A DNA stretch of 64,000 nucleotides. It comes from Streptomyces sp. NBC_01237 (lineage in GTDB: Bacteria > Actinomycetota > Actinomycetes > Streptomycetales > Streptomycetaceae). The notes under the pieces are model-generated. The model saw nothing but the letters and a program-made list of their open reading frames with translations, was not told the DNA's origin and did no database searches. Made by a program: the position numbers and the translations under genes. Positions 7,781-14,737 of the stretch are shown here, in pieces. The stretch is from positions 8,167,338-8,231,337 of the forward strand of contig NZ_CP108508.1 of NCBI RefSeq assembly GCF_035917275.1, read 5' to 3'. Within the stretch, counting starts at the first letter, position 1; every line of letters starts with the position of its first letter.

Positions 7781-7912
7781 CCCCGTTTCGGCTGTCCGCC
7801 CGTTTGTGCAGGTCAGACCGTGCGGGCAAGCCGGTTCCGCAGACCGACACATCTTTCTCCGCGATAGCCGGAGGAGATGTCGGGTCAGGATTCGGGCCGT
7901 GGCCGGCAGGAG

Positions 7913-8170
7913 CTAGTCGCTCGTTTCCATGGCCGTCAGGATGTCCGTGGCCGTGGCTGTGGCCGGTGCGGTGCGGGCGAGGAGATCCGTCATGTGCACG
8001 GCGGCCGTCATCAGCCGCTCCGCCTGGCCGGGGTCGTCGGCCGCCTCGCGTCCGGCGGAGTGGGAGAGCAGGCGCACCGCGTGCGCGAGCGCGTCCCGCA
8101 GCTCCTCGACGTGCTGGAGCAGGGCAGCGGTGGACTGGTCGCCGCGGACGGTGTGGTCGGTGTCGGTCAT
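7913..8170 (-). CDS. Small hypothetical protein, 85 residues
   Basis: Acidic helical protein (MTDTDHTVRGDQSTAALLQHVEEL...). Its ATG overlaps the stop of the 38-codon gene upstream (ATGA), which supports translational coupling and this start. No motif recognised. Part of a minus-strand run of small Streptomyces-type ORFs. Confidence 0.6.
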   Translation of the reverse strand: MTDTDHTVRGDQSTAALLQHVEELRDALAHAVRLLSHSAGREAADDPGQAERLMTAAVHMTDLLARTAPATATATDILTAMETSD

Positions 8171-8283
8171 GGGTCGGGTCCTCTCGTGCGGCCGGCCGGG
8201 GTGGCCGTGTACGTCTTCGGGTGCCGCTGTGCGTCTCCGGGATGACGTACGACGGCGAGCACCAGGAGCACGGCGCCGTTCAT
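8167..8283 (-). CDS. Very small protein, 38 residues
   Basis: Starts MNGAVLLVLAVVRHPGDAQR with a short hydrophobic N-terminus and ends ...TRGPDP. Supported by its 4-bp overlap with the next gene; otherwise unrecognised. An in-frame extension upstream to 8400 has no protein-like character. Confidence 0.4.
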   Translation of the reverse strand: MNGAVLLVLAVVRHPGDAQRHPKTYTATPAGRTRGPDP

Positions 8284-8422
8284 GGGTTCCGGCGGCAGGA
8301 GACCCCGGGCTGGGGCGTCCGGGGTCTCCGTGCGACAGGACGTGACCGTCTGCCCCGACCGGTTCAACGAACGCCCACGCCCGGTGTCACGCCCCGCCAT
8401 GGACCCCGCGAGCAGGGGCTCC

Positions 8423-8458
8423 GTGCCGCCGCCCGGCCGTACGGCCGGGCGGCGGCAC
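8423..8458. terminator. 36-bp perfect palindrome, probable terminator
   Basis: GTGCCGCCGCCCGGCCGT and its exact complement. A second hairpin follows at 8461-8487 (GGCGCCCT...AGGGCGCC). Both lie between the 44-codon gene (stop at 8498) and the genes below it on the minus strand, so they probably end that transcript. Confidence 0.65.
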
Positions 8459-8497
8459 TGGGCGCCCTACGGTTGCCGCAGGGCGCCAGCGCGCCCG

Positions 8498-8632
8498 TCA
8501 GGCGGCGTCCTCGTCCTGGGACCACGCCTCGTCCAGGAGGAGTTCGGCGCAGCTGCACGATTCCGGGTCGGCGAAGGTCGGGTACATGCAGTCCTCGTGG
8601 TGGTCCTGGCCGTCGTACACGATCTCGATCAC
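8498..8632 (-). CDS. Small acidic Cys-containing protein, 44 residues
   Basis: GTG start preceded by AGGAGG at a spacing of six. The protein reads MIEIVYDGQDHHEDCMYP...SCSCAELLLDEAWSQDEDAA. Three cysteines and acidic ends suggest a small metal-binding or adaptor protein. The ideal ribosome site and a terminator immediately downstream make this a convincing short gene. Confidence 0.6.
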   Translation of the reverse strand: MIEIVYDGQDHHEDCMYPTFADPESCSCAELLLDEAWSQDEDAA

Positions 8633-8927
8633 GCGGGTCCTCCTGGTGGGTGAAGCGGTGCGGTACTCCCGTACACCGCCGCATGGTCGGAAGGCGGCGG
8701 ATCCGGGCGGAGGACATCAGAGTTGAGGCTGGTGTGACGTGCCGGGGCCAGCGGTCGCCGAGGACGGCGTCGGCCGGGCCGGAGGGTTCAGACGGGCCTG
8801 GTGGAGAAGTAGGAGAGGGGGCGCGGCAAGCCCCCTGCCGCCTGAGGGCCTGGCACAGCTTGGCCGGGGGCGCCCCCCGACTCGGGCGGATGATGGTCGG
8901 TATCCGCAGGCGGGAAGCCGCGAGGGC

Positions 8928-10130
8928 CTACCGGAGAGAGGCAGGCAGCTGCGTATCCCTGTCAACGATGGCTGAGTCAACCTGATGCCTCGTCAGGCCC
9001 TCCGCCTGGCGCAGGTCCGCCCGGCTCAGGTCCGCGCCCAGCAGGACCGCCTGGCGCAGGTCCGCGTCGCTGAGGTCCGTGCCGCGCAGGTCCGCGCCGC
9101 TCAGGCCCGCCCGGCTCAGGCCCGCGCCGCTCAGGCTCGCGAAGCTGAGGTCCGCGTCGCTGAGGTCCGTGCCGCGCAGGTCCGCGCCGCGCAGGTCCGC
9201 GCCGCTGAGGTCCTTGCCGCGCAGGTTCACGTCGCTCAGGTCCGCGCCGCTCAGGTCCGCGCCGCTCAGGTCCGCGCCGCGCAGGTCCGCGCCGCTCAGG
9301 CCCGCCCGGCTCAGGCCCGCGAAGTTGAAGTCCACGTTGCTCAGGTCCACGTTGCTCAGGTCCACGTTGCTCAGGTCCACGTCGCGCAGGTCCGCGCCGC
9401 GCAGGTCCGCGCCGCGCAGGTCCGCGCCGCTCAGGCCCGCCCGGCTCAGGTCCGCGCCGCTGAGGTCCGCGCCGCTGAGGTCCGCGCCGCTCAGGTCCAC
9501 GTCGCTCAGGTCCGCGCCGCTCAGGTCCGCGCCGGGCACGTCTGCGCCGTTTAGGTCCCTCGTTGGGAGGAGGCTGATGTTGGGGAGTTTGGCGGCGTGG
9601 AGGTCAAGGAGGAAGGTGCCGTCCCGGGTTGTGTCGCGGGTGGCGAGGACGGTGAGGGCGGCGTGGACGTCGGCCGGGACGTCCTGGCCCTTCGCGGGGG
9701 GTTTGGCGGCGTGGGTGCGGATGTAGGTGGCGAGGACGTTGGCGATGGTGGGCTGGTCACGGCGGGAGTCCTGCATGATCCGCTGCAGGGCGTAGATACC
9801 GCCCAGCCGCACGTCCATCTTGTCCTCACCGAGGTTTCCCACCGCCGCCGTGTACCGGTCGGTGATCTGCCCCTCCTTGGCCAGCGCCCGGTCATCCCGC
9901 GCCTGCTCGTTGGCCTGTCTGGTCTGAACGTTCGAGTACCAGAGACCCACCACCGCCACCACAGCGGCGACCACGACAGTGAACAACTCGATCCGCCGCG
10001 CCCAGTCCAAACCCTCCGGGGCAGTAGCAGGGGCAGCGCCCGGGCCGGTCCGGGCAGTGAGTCGGGTGGTACGGCGTAACCGCAGGCGACGGGCAGGCGT
10101 GGAAGGCATACCTGTATTCGATCCCAACAC
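8928..10130 (-). CDS. Membrane-anchored pentapeptide-repeat protein
   Basis: 400 residues (GTG start; an ATG at 10109 is an alternative). A basic N-terminus leads to one transmembrane helix at about residues 50-68 (LFTVVVAAVVAVVGLWYSNV) and a helical region with YTAAVGNLGEDKMDVRLGG and the VRLGGIYALQRI motif common in actinobacterial members. The C-terminal half is about 35 repeats of A(D/N)LSG/AGLSR, which should fold as a right-handed quadrilateral beta-helix in the cytoplasm. Runs such as three DLSNV units in a row show recent repeat duplication. Members include DNA-mimic gyrase inhibitors, but most membrane-linked ones have no known role. Confidence 0.85.
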   Translation of the reverse strand: MLGSNTGMPSTPARRLRLRRTTRLTARTGPGAAPATAPEGLDWARRIELFTVVVAAVVAVVGLWYSNVQTRQANEQARDDRALAKEGQITDRYTAAVGNLGEDKMDVRLGGIYALQRIMQDSRRDQPTIANVLATYIRTHAAKPPAKGQDVPADVHAALTVLATRDTTRDGTFLLDLHAAKLPNISLLPTRDLNGADVPGADLSGADLSDVDLSGADLSGADLSGADLSRAGLSGADLRGADLRGADLRDVDLSNVDLSNVDLSNVDFNFAGLSRAGLSGADLRGADLSGADLSGADLSDVNLRGKDLSGADLRGADLRGTDLSDADLSFASLSGAGLSRAGLSGADLRGTDLSDADLRQAVLLGADLSRADLRQAEGLTRHQVDSAIVDRDTQLPASLR

Positions 10131-10310
10131 CCCACTCCGGCGCAGCGATTCGGTTCTATCAAGCCGAGCTCCCAGTGCGGCACACCCCTGGTGTGGCGGG
10201 TTTCCGGGAGCGGCGGCACTCCAGGGATGCCGACCCGCTCTGCACCTGCCTTCTGGCTGGATTGCTCACCTGTAGGGGTGTCTGCCTCGTACGGTGAGGT
10301 GGTGGACGAC

Positions 10311-10502
10311 ATGACGACCATGGTCGAGCTGTACGGCGGGCCGCTCGATGGGTGGGTGGTGCCGGTGGACACCGGTGATCCGGATCCCTGGACCGCGATC
10401 ATCAGCGACTATGGCGAGCACCCCGGTGGCCGGTCTCTGTACGCACCCGATACGACTGGCTGGTGGCGCTGGGTCCGGGACCTGCGGCCGGAGGAGATGT
10501 GA
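10311..10502 (+). CDS. Small conserved Streptomyces protein, 63 residues
   Basis: MTTMVELYGGPLDGWVVPVD... ending WWRWVRDLRPEEM. The ELYGGPLDG motif near the start is typical of short actinobacterial and phage proteins of unknown role. The chosen ATG matches where the motif begins. The stop overlaps the next ATG (TGATG). Confidence 0.6.
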   Translation: MTTMVELYGGPLDGWVVPVDTGDPDPWTAIISDYGEHPGGRSLYAPDTTGWWRWVRDLRPEEM

Positions 10503-10717
10503 TGGGACGGCAGCCTGCCCCGGAGCCGGGCGATACCGCACGCCTCGATCAGCTGGCGGCCCATTGGCGGGAGGCACCGCCGGAGATCCGGCAGGACATC
10601 CTCACCGCGGCCGCAGCGGTCCAGGATGCCCCGGAGCCCGGTCGCGGCCGCGTCGCTCACCTGCTGGAAGCGCTCGGCCGCCTGGACCTCCCGGACACCC
10701 CGGACGGCGCCCCGTGA
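10502..10717 (+). CDS. Small hypothetical protein, 71 residues
   Basis: MGRQPAPEPGDTARLDQLAA... helical, ending DTPDGAP. Coupled to the preceding gene by a one-base overlap and followed by a strong terminator, so the two form a short operon. No function suggested. Confidence 0.6.
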   Translation: MGRQPAPEPGDTARLDQLAAHWREAPPEIRQDILTAAAAVQDAPEPGRGRVAHLLEALGRLDLPDTPDGAP

Positions 10718-10738
10718 TGCCAGCGGCGCCGACAGCAC

Positions 10739-10768
10739 GAGACCCCGGGCGATGATGCCCGGGGTCTC
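10739..10768. terminator. Strong hairpin terminator
   Basis: Perfect 12-bp stem GAGACCCCGGGC/GCCCGGGGTCTC with a six-base loop. The segment through 10805 is repeated with changes at 12376-12442. Confidence 0.8.
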
Positions 10769-10897
10769 TCTGTGCAGTGCCTTAACAGACGGTTAACGGC
10801 CGGCCAGGGCCGGTGTCACGCCCGCTGCATCGCCCGGCGCGTGTACCGGCTCGTGGTCAGCTGACGCTGGCCGGTTTCCCGTCTCGGTTCTTACGCG

Positions 10898-11311
10898 TCA
10901 CGCGGAGGCGTTTTCCGTCTTGCTGACGGAGCAGGTGGCTTCGAGGATGTTCTTGGACCCGTATTCTCCCAGGCAGACCTTGTAGCGGATCCACCCGTTC
11001 TCGGGGAGGTTCAGGTTGTGGTCGACCTTTCCGTCGCCGTCCGAGCCGGAGTGGTTCCACTTTTCCAGCGGCAGTCCGTCGGACCGTGATCCGGTGACAA
11101 CGACGGAGTGGCCATCGGCCTTGTTGTCCCAGATCAGCATGTGGTCCCCCGCCTTGACGAAGGACGCTGACCCGGCACACGTGGTGTAGTTGTTGCTGGT
11201 ACACAGATCGCCGACATGCTGGGCTGCGGCCTGTGCGATGGCCGGGGGGACACCGACCGCGACCGCGGCGGTGAGCGAGGAAACCGCTAAGGCCCATTTC
11301 CTGACGTTCAT
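10898..11311 (-). CDS. Secreted protein with cleavable signal peptide, 137 residues
   Basis: Starts MNVRKWALAVSSLTAAVAVG with the signal-peptide form (basic N-terminus, hydrophobic core, AIAQAAA cleavage region at about 24-31). GGAGGG lies about nine bases before the ATG; the longer open frame upstream lacks coding character. The mature part is about 105 residues with four cysteines (DLCTSNNYTTC, YKVCLG, ATCSVS) that could form two disulfides, and it looks beta-rich. Small secreted Streptomyces proteins of this type are usually of unknown function. Confidence 0.75.
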   Translation of the reverse strand: MNVRKWALAVSSLTAAVAVGVPPAIAQAAAQHVGDLCTSNNYTTCAGSASFVKAGDHMLIWDNKADGHSVVVTGSRSDGLPLEKWNHSGSDGDGKVDHNLNLPENGWIRYKVCLGEYGSKNILEATCSVSKTENASA

Positions 11312-11948
11312 CTGGTTCGACCCTCCTGCGAAGTTTTCCAAAGGGGCGGGCCGGCATACGGTGCGCCTCCGCTCCCTTCTTCGTGGAGGAACTCTAGGGC
11401 CGTGTATGTGCGGGATACAGTCATGCGGCGGCAATTGGCGGGTAACGGTGGACCGCTTGACACTGGACCATGCCTGACGTGGCCTCGGCATATTCCCCAT
11501 TCGAGGGGCTGTTCATACCCATGCTGGTGTCCACGGGGCATCTCGCGAATGGCCGGGATTTCCGCCGTTCGCCCGATGGCTCTGCCAGCAGAACCCTTGG
11601 AAACACCTGTTCAGCAACTGGCAGCGGCCGGAGTCCCGCCCACCGCATTCCGAGCCCGGTGAGGACCTCACGCCGCTCGGGGGAGCTTGTCCCGCCGGGC
11701 CCGGGTCCCGGTGTCCCGCACCGCCCGGCCGTGCCGGTGTCCGCTGCGGCAGTTCCCTGTTTGTGCTGGGCGAGGGCGGCATTCCTGCCCGGATGTCCCG
11801 GTCCGCCGCCCTGGTCCAAAGTCGGTGTGTGGGGGTTGCATAAGGTTGCAATCGGGGGAGACCCATCCGGTGGGGATGGCGGCGGCGAATGATCATCAGG
11901 CGGCGGCCGGCCGCCGGTGACCGGGAGAAACCCCCAGGGTGAGGGCTG
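11312..11948. other. 637-bp gap with no supported gene
   Basis: Several overlapping open frames exist on both strands but none has a ribosome site, recognisable protein or consistent codon pattern. The left end must hold the promoter of the secreted-protein gene and the right end that of the DUF6415-like gene. TTGACA at 11457 is a possible -35. Confidence 0.4.
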
Positions 11949-12344
11949 ATGAAACCGAACACGCACACCGTTCTCCACGACCCCCACGGGCTGTTCGGAG
12001 CGGACTTACCCCTGGACCGCGCCCCCTATGAGCGCTTGGTCGCCGCGGTTCTGTCCTGGACCGACCCGGCCGCCCTCACCCCGCACGACTTCGAGCAGAT
12101 CGCCCTGCAGCTGACCGGCCACGCCCGCGCCGTCGCCACCGACGTCCGCCACCACACCGATCTCCTCGACGAGGACACCGGGCCCCGCGCCCTGGCCGAG
12201 ATCATCCTCGCCGAAACACAACGCCGCCTCAGCACACCCCACCAGGGCACCCTTCGCAGCGTGCAGAACCGGGCCCGCCTCGTCCGCGCCCTCTACGAAC
12301 GCCTCGACCGCCTCCAGACCGCCCCCGACGACGCGACCACCTGA
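11949..12344 (+). CDS. DUF6415-like hypothetical protein, paralogue 1
   Basis: 131 residues beginning MKPNTHTVLHDPHGLFGADL. It is clearly paralogous to the gene at 21272: both share LPLDRxPYExLVxAVL, EQIALQLTGHARAVA and QNRARLVRxLYxRLDRL in the same order. The family (DUF6415 as I recall it) is small, helical and frequent in Streptomyces; its role is unknown. Followed by a terminator-like hairpin. Confidence 0.65.
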   Translation: MKPNTHTVLHDPHGLFGADLPLDRAPYERLVAAVLSWTDPAALTPHDFEQIALQLTGHARAVATDVRHHTDLLDEDTGPRALAEIILAETQRRLSTPHQGTLRSVQNRARLVRALYERLDRLQTAPDDATT

Positions 12345-12375
12345 ACCCTTCACCGGTCACCGCAGCCGACAGCAC

Positions 12376-12405
12376 GAAACCCCGGACGGTGATGCCCGGG
12401 GTCTC
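12376..12405. terminator. Hairpin terminator (diverged copy of 10739-10768)
   Basis: GAAACCCCGG...CCGGGGTCTC, followed by TGCAGTGCC-TAACAGACGGT as after the 10739 hairpin. The two regions share ancestry over about 70 bp. Confidence 0.6.
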
Positions 12406-12452
12406 ACGGTGCAGTGCCGTAACAGACGGTCAACGACCGGCCAGCGCTTGTG

Positions 12453-12576
12453 TCACGCCCACTCCACACCGAGCTCCGCGAGGACCTGACGCTGCTCAGG
12501 GGTGAGCCGGTCGCGTCGGCTCTTGGCGCTACTGCATAGATACGCCGATCTTCACCAGATGCTCCTGGCCGTGGAA
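12453..12576 (-). pseudogene. Frameshifted C-terminal remnant of a helicase-associated-domain helicase
   Basis: Reading from 12576 on the minus strand gives HGQEHLVKIGVSM, then a one-base frame change, then SRRDRLTPEQRQVLAELGV and EWA before TGA. The intact helicase at 61561 ends GQEHVVKLGVFISNTKSRRE, then RLTPEQRQALAGLGVEWA. Only the last 40 codons remain, directly beyond a terminator as in the intact copy. Confidence 0.8.
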
Positions 12577-12749
12577 GGGTCTTGGGATGGGGCCGGTTTG
12601 TGAAACCGGGTGCCGTGGCCGTGTTCGCTGCCGCTGGTGCCGTACCGCGTTGGGTACCAGGAGCGCTGCGTCCTTGCCGGGGCGGTCCTGTGGTTGCTTG
12701 TTCCTGACGGCCCGGGACACGGGAGACGCGGTGTCCTTACGATGGCCCG

Positions 12750-12980
12750 GTGACCGCCCGCCGCACGCTTGGCCCCGGCCCGGAGGATCCCGCGCACGGT
12801 GTCCGCGCCTCCGAGGCAGATCTCCTCGACGTGTTCCCCGGTGTCAGGAGCCCCGACCTCGACGGGCTCCGGGCCCGCGGCGTCCTCGGAACCACCACGA
12901 CCGCGCCCCCGGCCACCCGGCGGGCCCTTGGCACCGGCGGCCACACCGACGGGGACACCCCGCCGGACAGCTCCGTCTGA
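12750..12980 (+). CDS. Possible small protein, 76 residues (weak)
   Basis: The GTG-started frame reads MTARRTLGPGPEDPAHGVRA..., with an acidic DLLDVFPGV segment. It lies among relics and has no neighbour coupling or recognised motif. The frame may itself be a fragment. Confidence 0.25.
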   Translation: MTARRTLGPGPEDPAHGVRASEADLLDVFPGVRSPDLDGLRARGVLGTTTTAPPATRRALGTGGHTDGDTPPDSSV

Positions 12981-12989
12981 CCCGGCCAC

Positions 12990-13120
12990 CGCGACTGGCG
13001 TGCCGCGTCCGTTCCCCTGGCGGGCCCGGCTTCCCGATCTGGATCTCCGACCACTTCAAAGGCGCCGACGGCGCCACCCTGCTGGACCCCGACAAACTCG
13101 TCAGCGTGCTGCGCCGCTGA
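12990..13120 (+). pseudogene. C-terminal fragment of an unknown gene
   Basis: The open frame without a plausible start ends FPIWISDHFKGADGATLLDP, DKLVSVLRR. It reads as genuine protein but has no upstream part. Part of the relic stretch 12345-13142. Confidence 0.35.
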
Positions 13121-13142
13121 AGCCGGTAGCCACACTGGGAGC

Positions 13143-13430
13143 ATGAGCGAATTCGAGGACACGCTGGCCGAACTCCGCGCGGCTGCCGCACGCTTGGCCC
13201 TGCAGGCTGACGCACCGGCTGATCCCTGTGAGGCCCTGCGCGGTATCGGCGGCACCGTGGACATGCTGCGGGGGCCGGTCCGGGCCCTTGACCAGCTGGT
13301 GGCGGAAGGGCAGGGATCCTGGCAGCCGGGCGTCCGCGCGGAAGTGGTGGCAGAGCTGAATTCCGCCCAGGCCGCGTTGACCCAGGCGGTACGCGCACTT
13401 TCCCGGGCCGCTGACCCCGACGCGCTCTGA
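13143..13430 (+). CDS. Small helical hypothetical protein, 95 residues
   Basis: MSEFEDTLAELRAAAARLAL... ending LSRAADPDAL. The heptad-like Ala/Leu pattern suggests a helical bundle. A 10-codon remnant of the same 3' end (TRAADPDAL) occurs at 61426-61455, again just before a terminator and helicase tail, so this family travels with that cassette. Confidence 0.6.
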   Translation: MSEFEDTLAELRAAAARLALQADAPADPCEALRGIGGTVDMLRGPVRALDQLVAEGQGSWQPGVRAEVVAELNSAQAALTQAVRALSRAADPDAL

Positions 13431-13579
13431 ATACCCAACAGGCGACCCGGGGCGGCCGCCGGCCACGAGCCCGGCCGCCCCGGCGTCACTCTCCACACAG
13501 AACGGACCCGGGCGACTGCTGTCTGAGCCCGCCCAACACGAACACGAAGGCCCGTACCCCTGTGCTTAGGTTCTAGCGG

Positions 13580-13740
13580 TCCTCGCAACACCCACGACGC
13601 GACGTCCAGGGCGCGCTGCACATCGAGCAGCGGCGCACCCTGGGGTGCCTCTTCACAGTCCGGTGCGTGCAGCACACCACGGGCCGGGCCCCGGCCCTCA
13701 CACACCTTCGCCAGCACCCAGCCCGAAGCCGTCGGTCCCC
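13580..13740 (-). pseudogene. Remnant of a small Streptomyces protein
   Basis: The minus-strand frame contains GWVLAKVCEGRGPARGVLHA, PDCEEAPQGAPLLDVQRALD. This resembles short actinobacterial proteins with an HAxDCEEAPxGAPxLxxxRAL core followed by a CxxC motif. Here the frame continues without the CxxC, so it seems broken. It accounts for part of the gap 13431-13920. Confidence 0.4.
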
Positions 13741-13920
13741 GAGGACCTCGCGGACCGACGCGGCGCTGGCGGAAGCGGCTCGGTGGGGCCTGGTCGTAGT
13801 CGACGCCGTCGGCCGGCCGCACGTGCCCGGGCGGCCACTGCCTCGTACTGCTTCGCACGATCTGCCCCGGGGCGAGCCGGGTCGATGGACGACGCGCAGG
13901 CGTGGGGCGGGAGCGACGCG

Positions 13921-14367
13921 CTACGACATACGGCTGTAGTCCTGCGGCGCCTTGCGCAGGATCGCGACCATTTGTTCCTGGGTGCGCGAGCGGTGCACCG
14001 GAGCGGAACAGCTGGCGATCTTCTGGAACAGGACTTCGGCCGGGATCGGGGGAACGTTCGCGAAGAGCGGGTGGTGGTCTGCCCCGGCGCCCTCGCTGAA
14101 CTCCCGGTGCAGGAGCCAGATGGCCTCGGCGAACATGGGGTAGTTGCTTTCGTGCTTGGCCCAGAGGCATTTCAGCGACTCGAAGCCGGTGTCGCGCTTC
14201 ACGAAGCCCCACCAGTACGACATCTCGGCAGTCTTGTCCTCGAACTTGTCGTCGTGCTGGTACTGAGTCCAGTCGTTGAGGATCTCCCAGCGCAGTGCGT
14301 TGACGATCACTCCGCTCGGTGCGTCGGTCTGCGCCATGTCGGACATGAACCCTTTAGTGAAAGACAT
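13921..14367 (-). CDS. Hypothetical protein, 148 residues
   Basis: MSFTKGFMSDMAQTDAPSGV..., with aromatic-rich DWTQYQHDDKFEDKTAEMSY and WWGFVKRDTG segments; mixed charged and aromatic composition unlike its neighbours. The start overlaps the end of the 58-codon gene upstream by 14 bp, which argues for coupled translation. Codon use is less G+C-biased than nearby genes, suggesting acquisition. Not recognised. Confidence 0.65.
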   Translation of the reverse strand: MSFTKGFMSDMAQTDAPSGVIVNALRWEILNDWTQYQHDDKFEDKTAEMSYWWGFVKRDTGFESLKCLWAKHESNYPMFAEAIWLLHREFSEGAGADHHPLFANVPPIPAEVLFQKIASCSAPVHRSRTQEQMVAILRKAPQDYSRMS

Positions 14368-14530
14368 CCAACCACCCTAGCGATTTGGTGAGTTGGCGAC
14401 TCCCGATCCGTGGCCTCAGCCGGTTCGGAACGCGAAGAGTTTCAGGACCGGGCGATGCCTGACAGGTCAGCGTCGCAGCTTGCCTCATTTCGGCGCCTTC
14501 GTATTCGGTCGCGTCTTCGTGCTCGGTCAT
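14354..14530 (-). CDS. Small protein upstream of and overlapping the 148-residue gene, 58 residues
   Basis: GGGAGGGG lies just before the ATG. The product starts MTEHEDATEYEGAEMRQAAT and ends SLGWLDVFH inside the start of the next gene. The ribosome site and overlap make it plausible. It could be the first gene of a two-gene unit (for example regulator plus effector), but no motif decides this. Confidence 0.5.
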   Translation of the reverse strand: MTEHEDATEYEGAEMRQAATLTCQASPGPETLRVPNRLRPRIGSRQLTKSLGWLDVFH

Positions 14531-14614
14531 GCAGCCCCTCCCGGTTGATCTCTCCCACCGTTGTACCGGGCGCGCCGCACAAGCGGGGCGCCTGCGGATT
14601 CCTGGGCCGGAAAG

Positions 14615-14623
14615 TTGTCCACA
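14615..14623 (+). promoter_or_regulatory. Single DnaA-box-like site TTGTCCACA
   Basis: Exact match to the preferred Streptomyces DnaA box, in the 200-bp gap upstream of the FtsK-like genes. One isolated box is weak evidence for an origin. Confidence 0.35.
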
Positions 14624-14737
14624 GATCGCAGCTCAGGGCCCTAAATTCCGCTGAATCTATGCACAGGCCAACGGCTTTACGGTTCGTGTCCGCTTCCGGG
14701 TGTGAGGTGCCGGGACGCAGACCGAAAGGGCACGGCC

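Noticed and set aside
6769..8985. 738-codon open frame through the repeat arrays
   Set aside because: Translates repeats and spacer into Arg/Ser/Pro-rich sequence and crosses supported minus-strand genes.
8985..9550. CRISPR-like regular 15-bp repeats
   Set aside because: They are codons of pentapeptide repeats in an intact reading frame; no spacers.
12737..14212. 491-codon minus-strand frame
   Set aside because: Covers several plus-strand genes and relics; no consistent protein apart from the short remnant noted.
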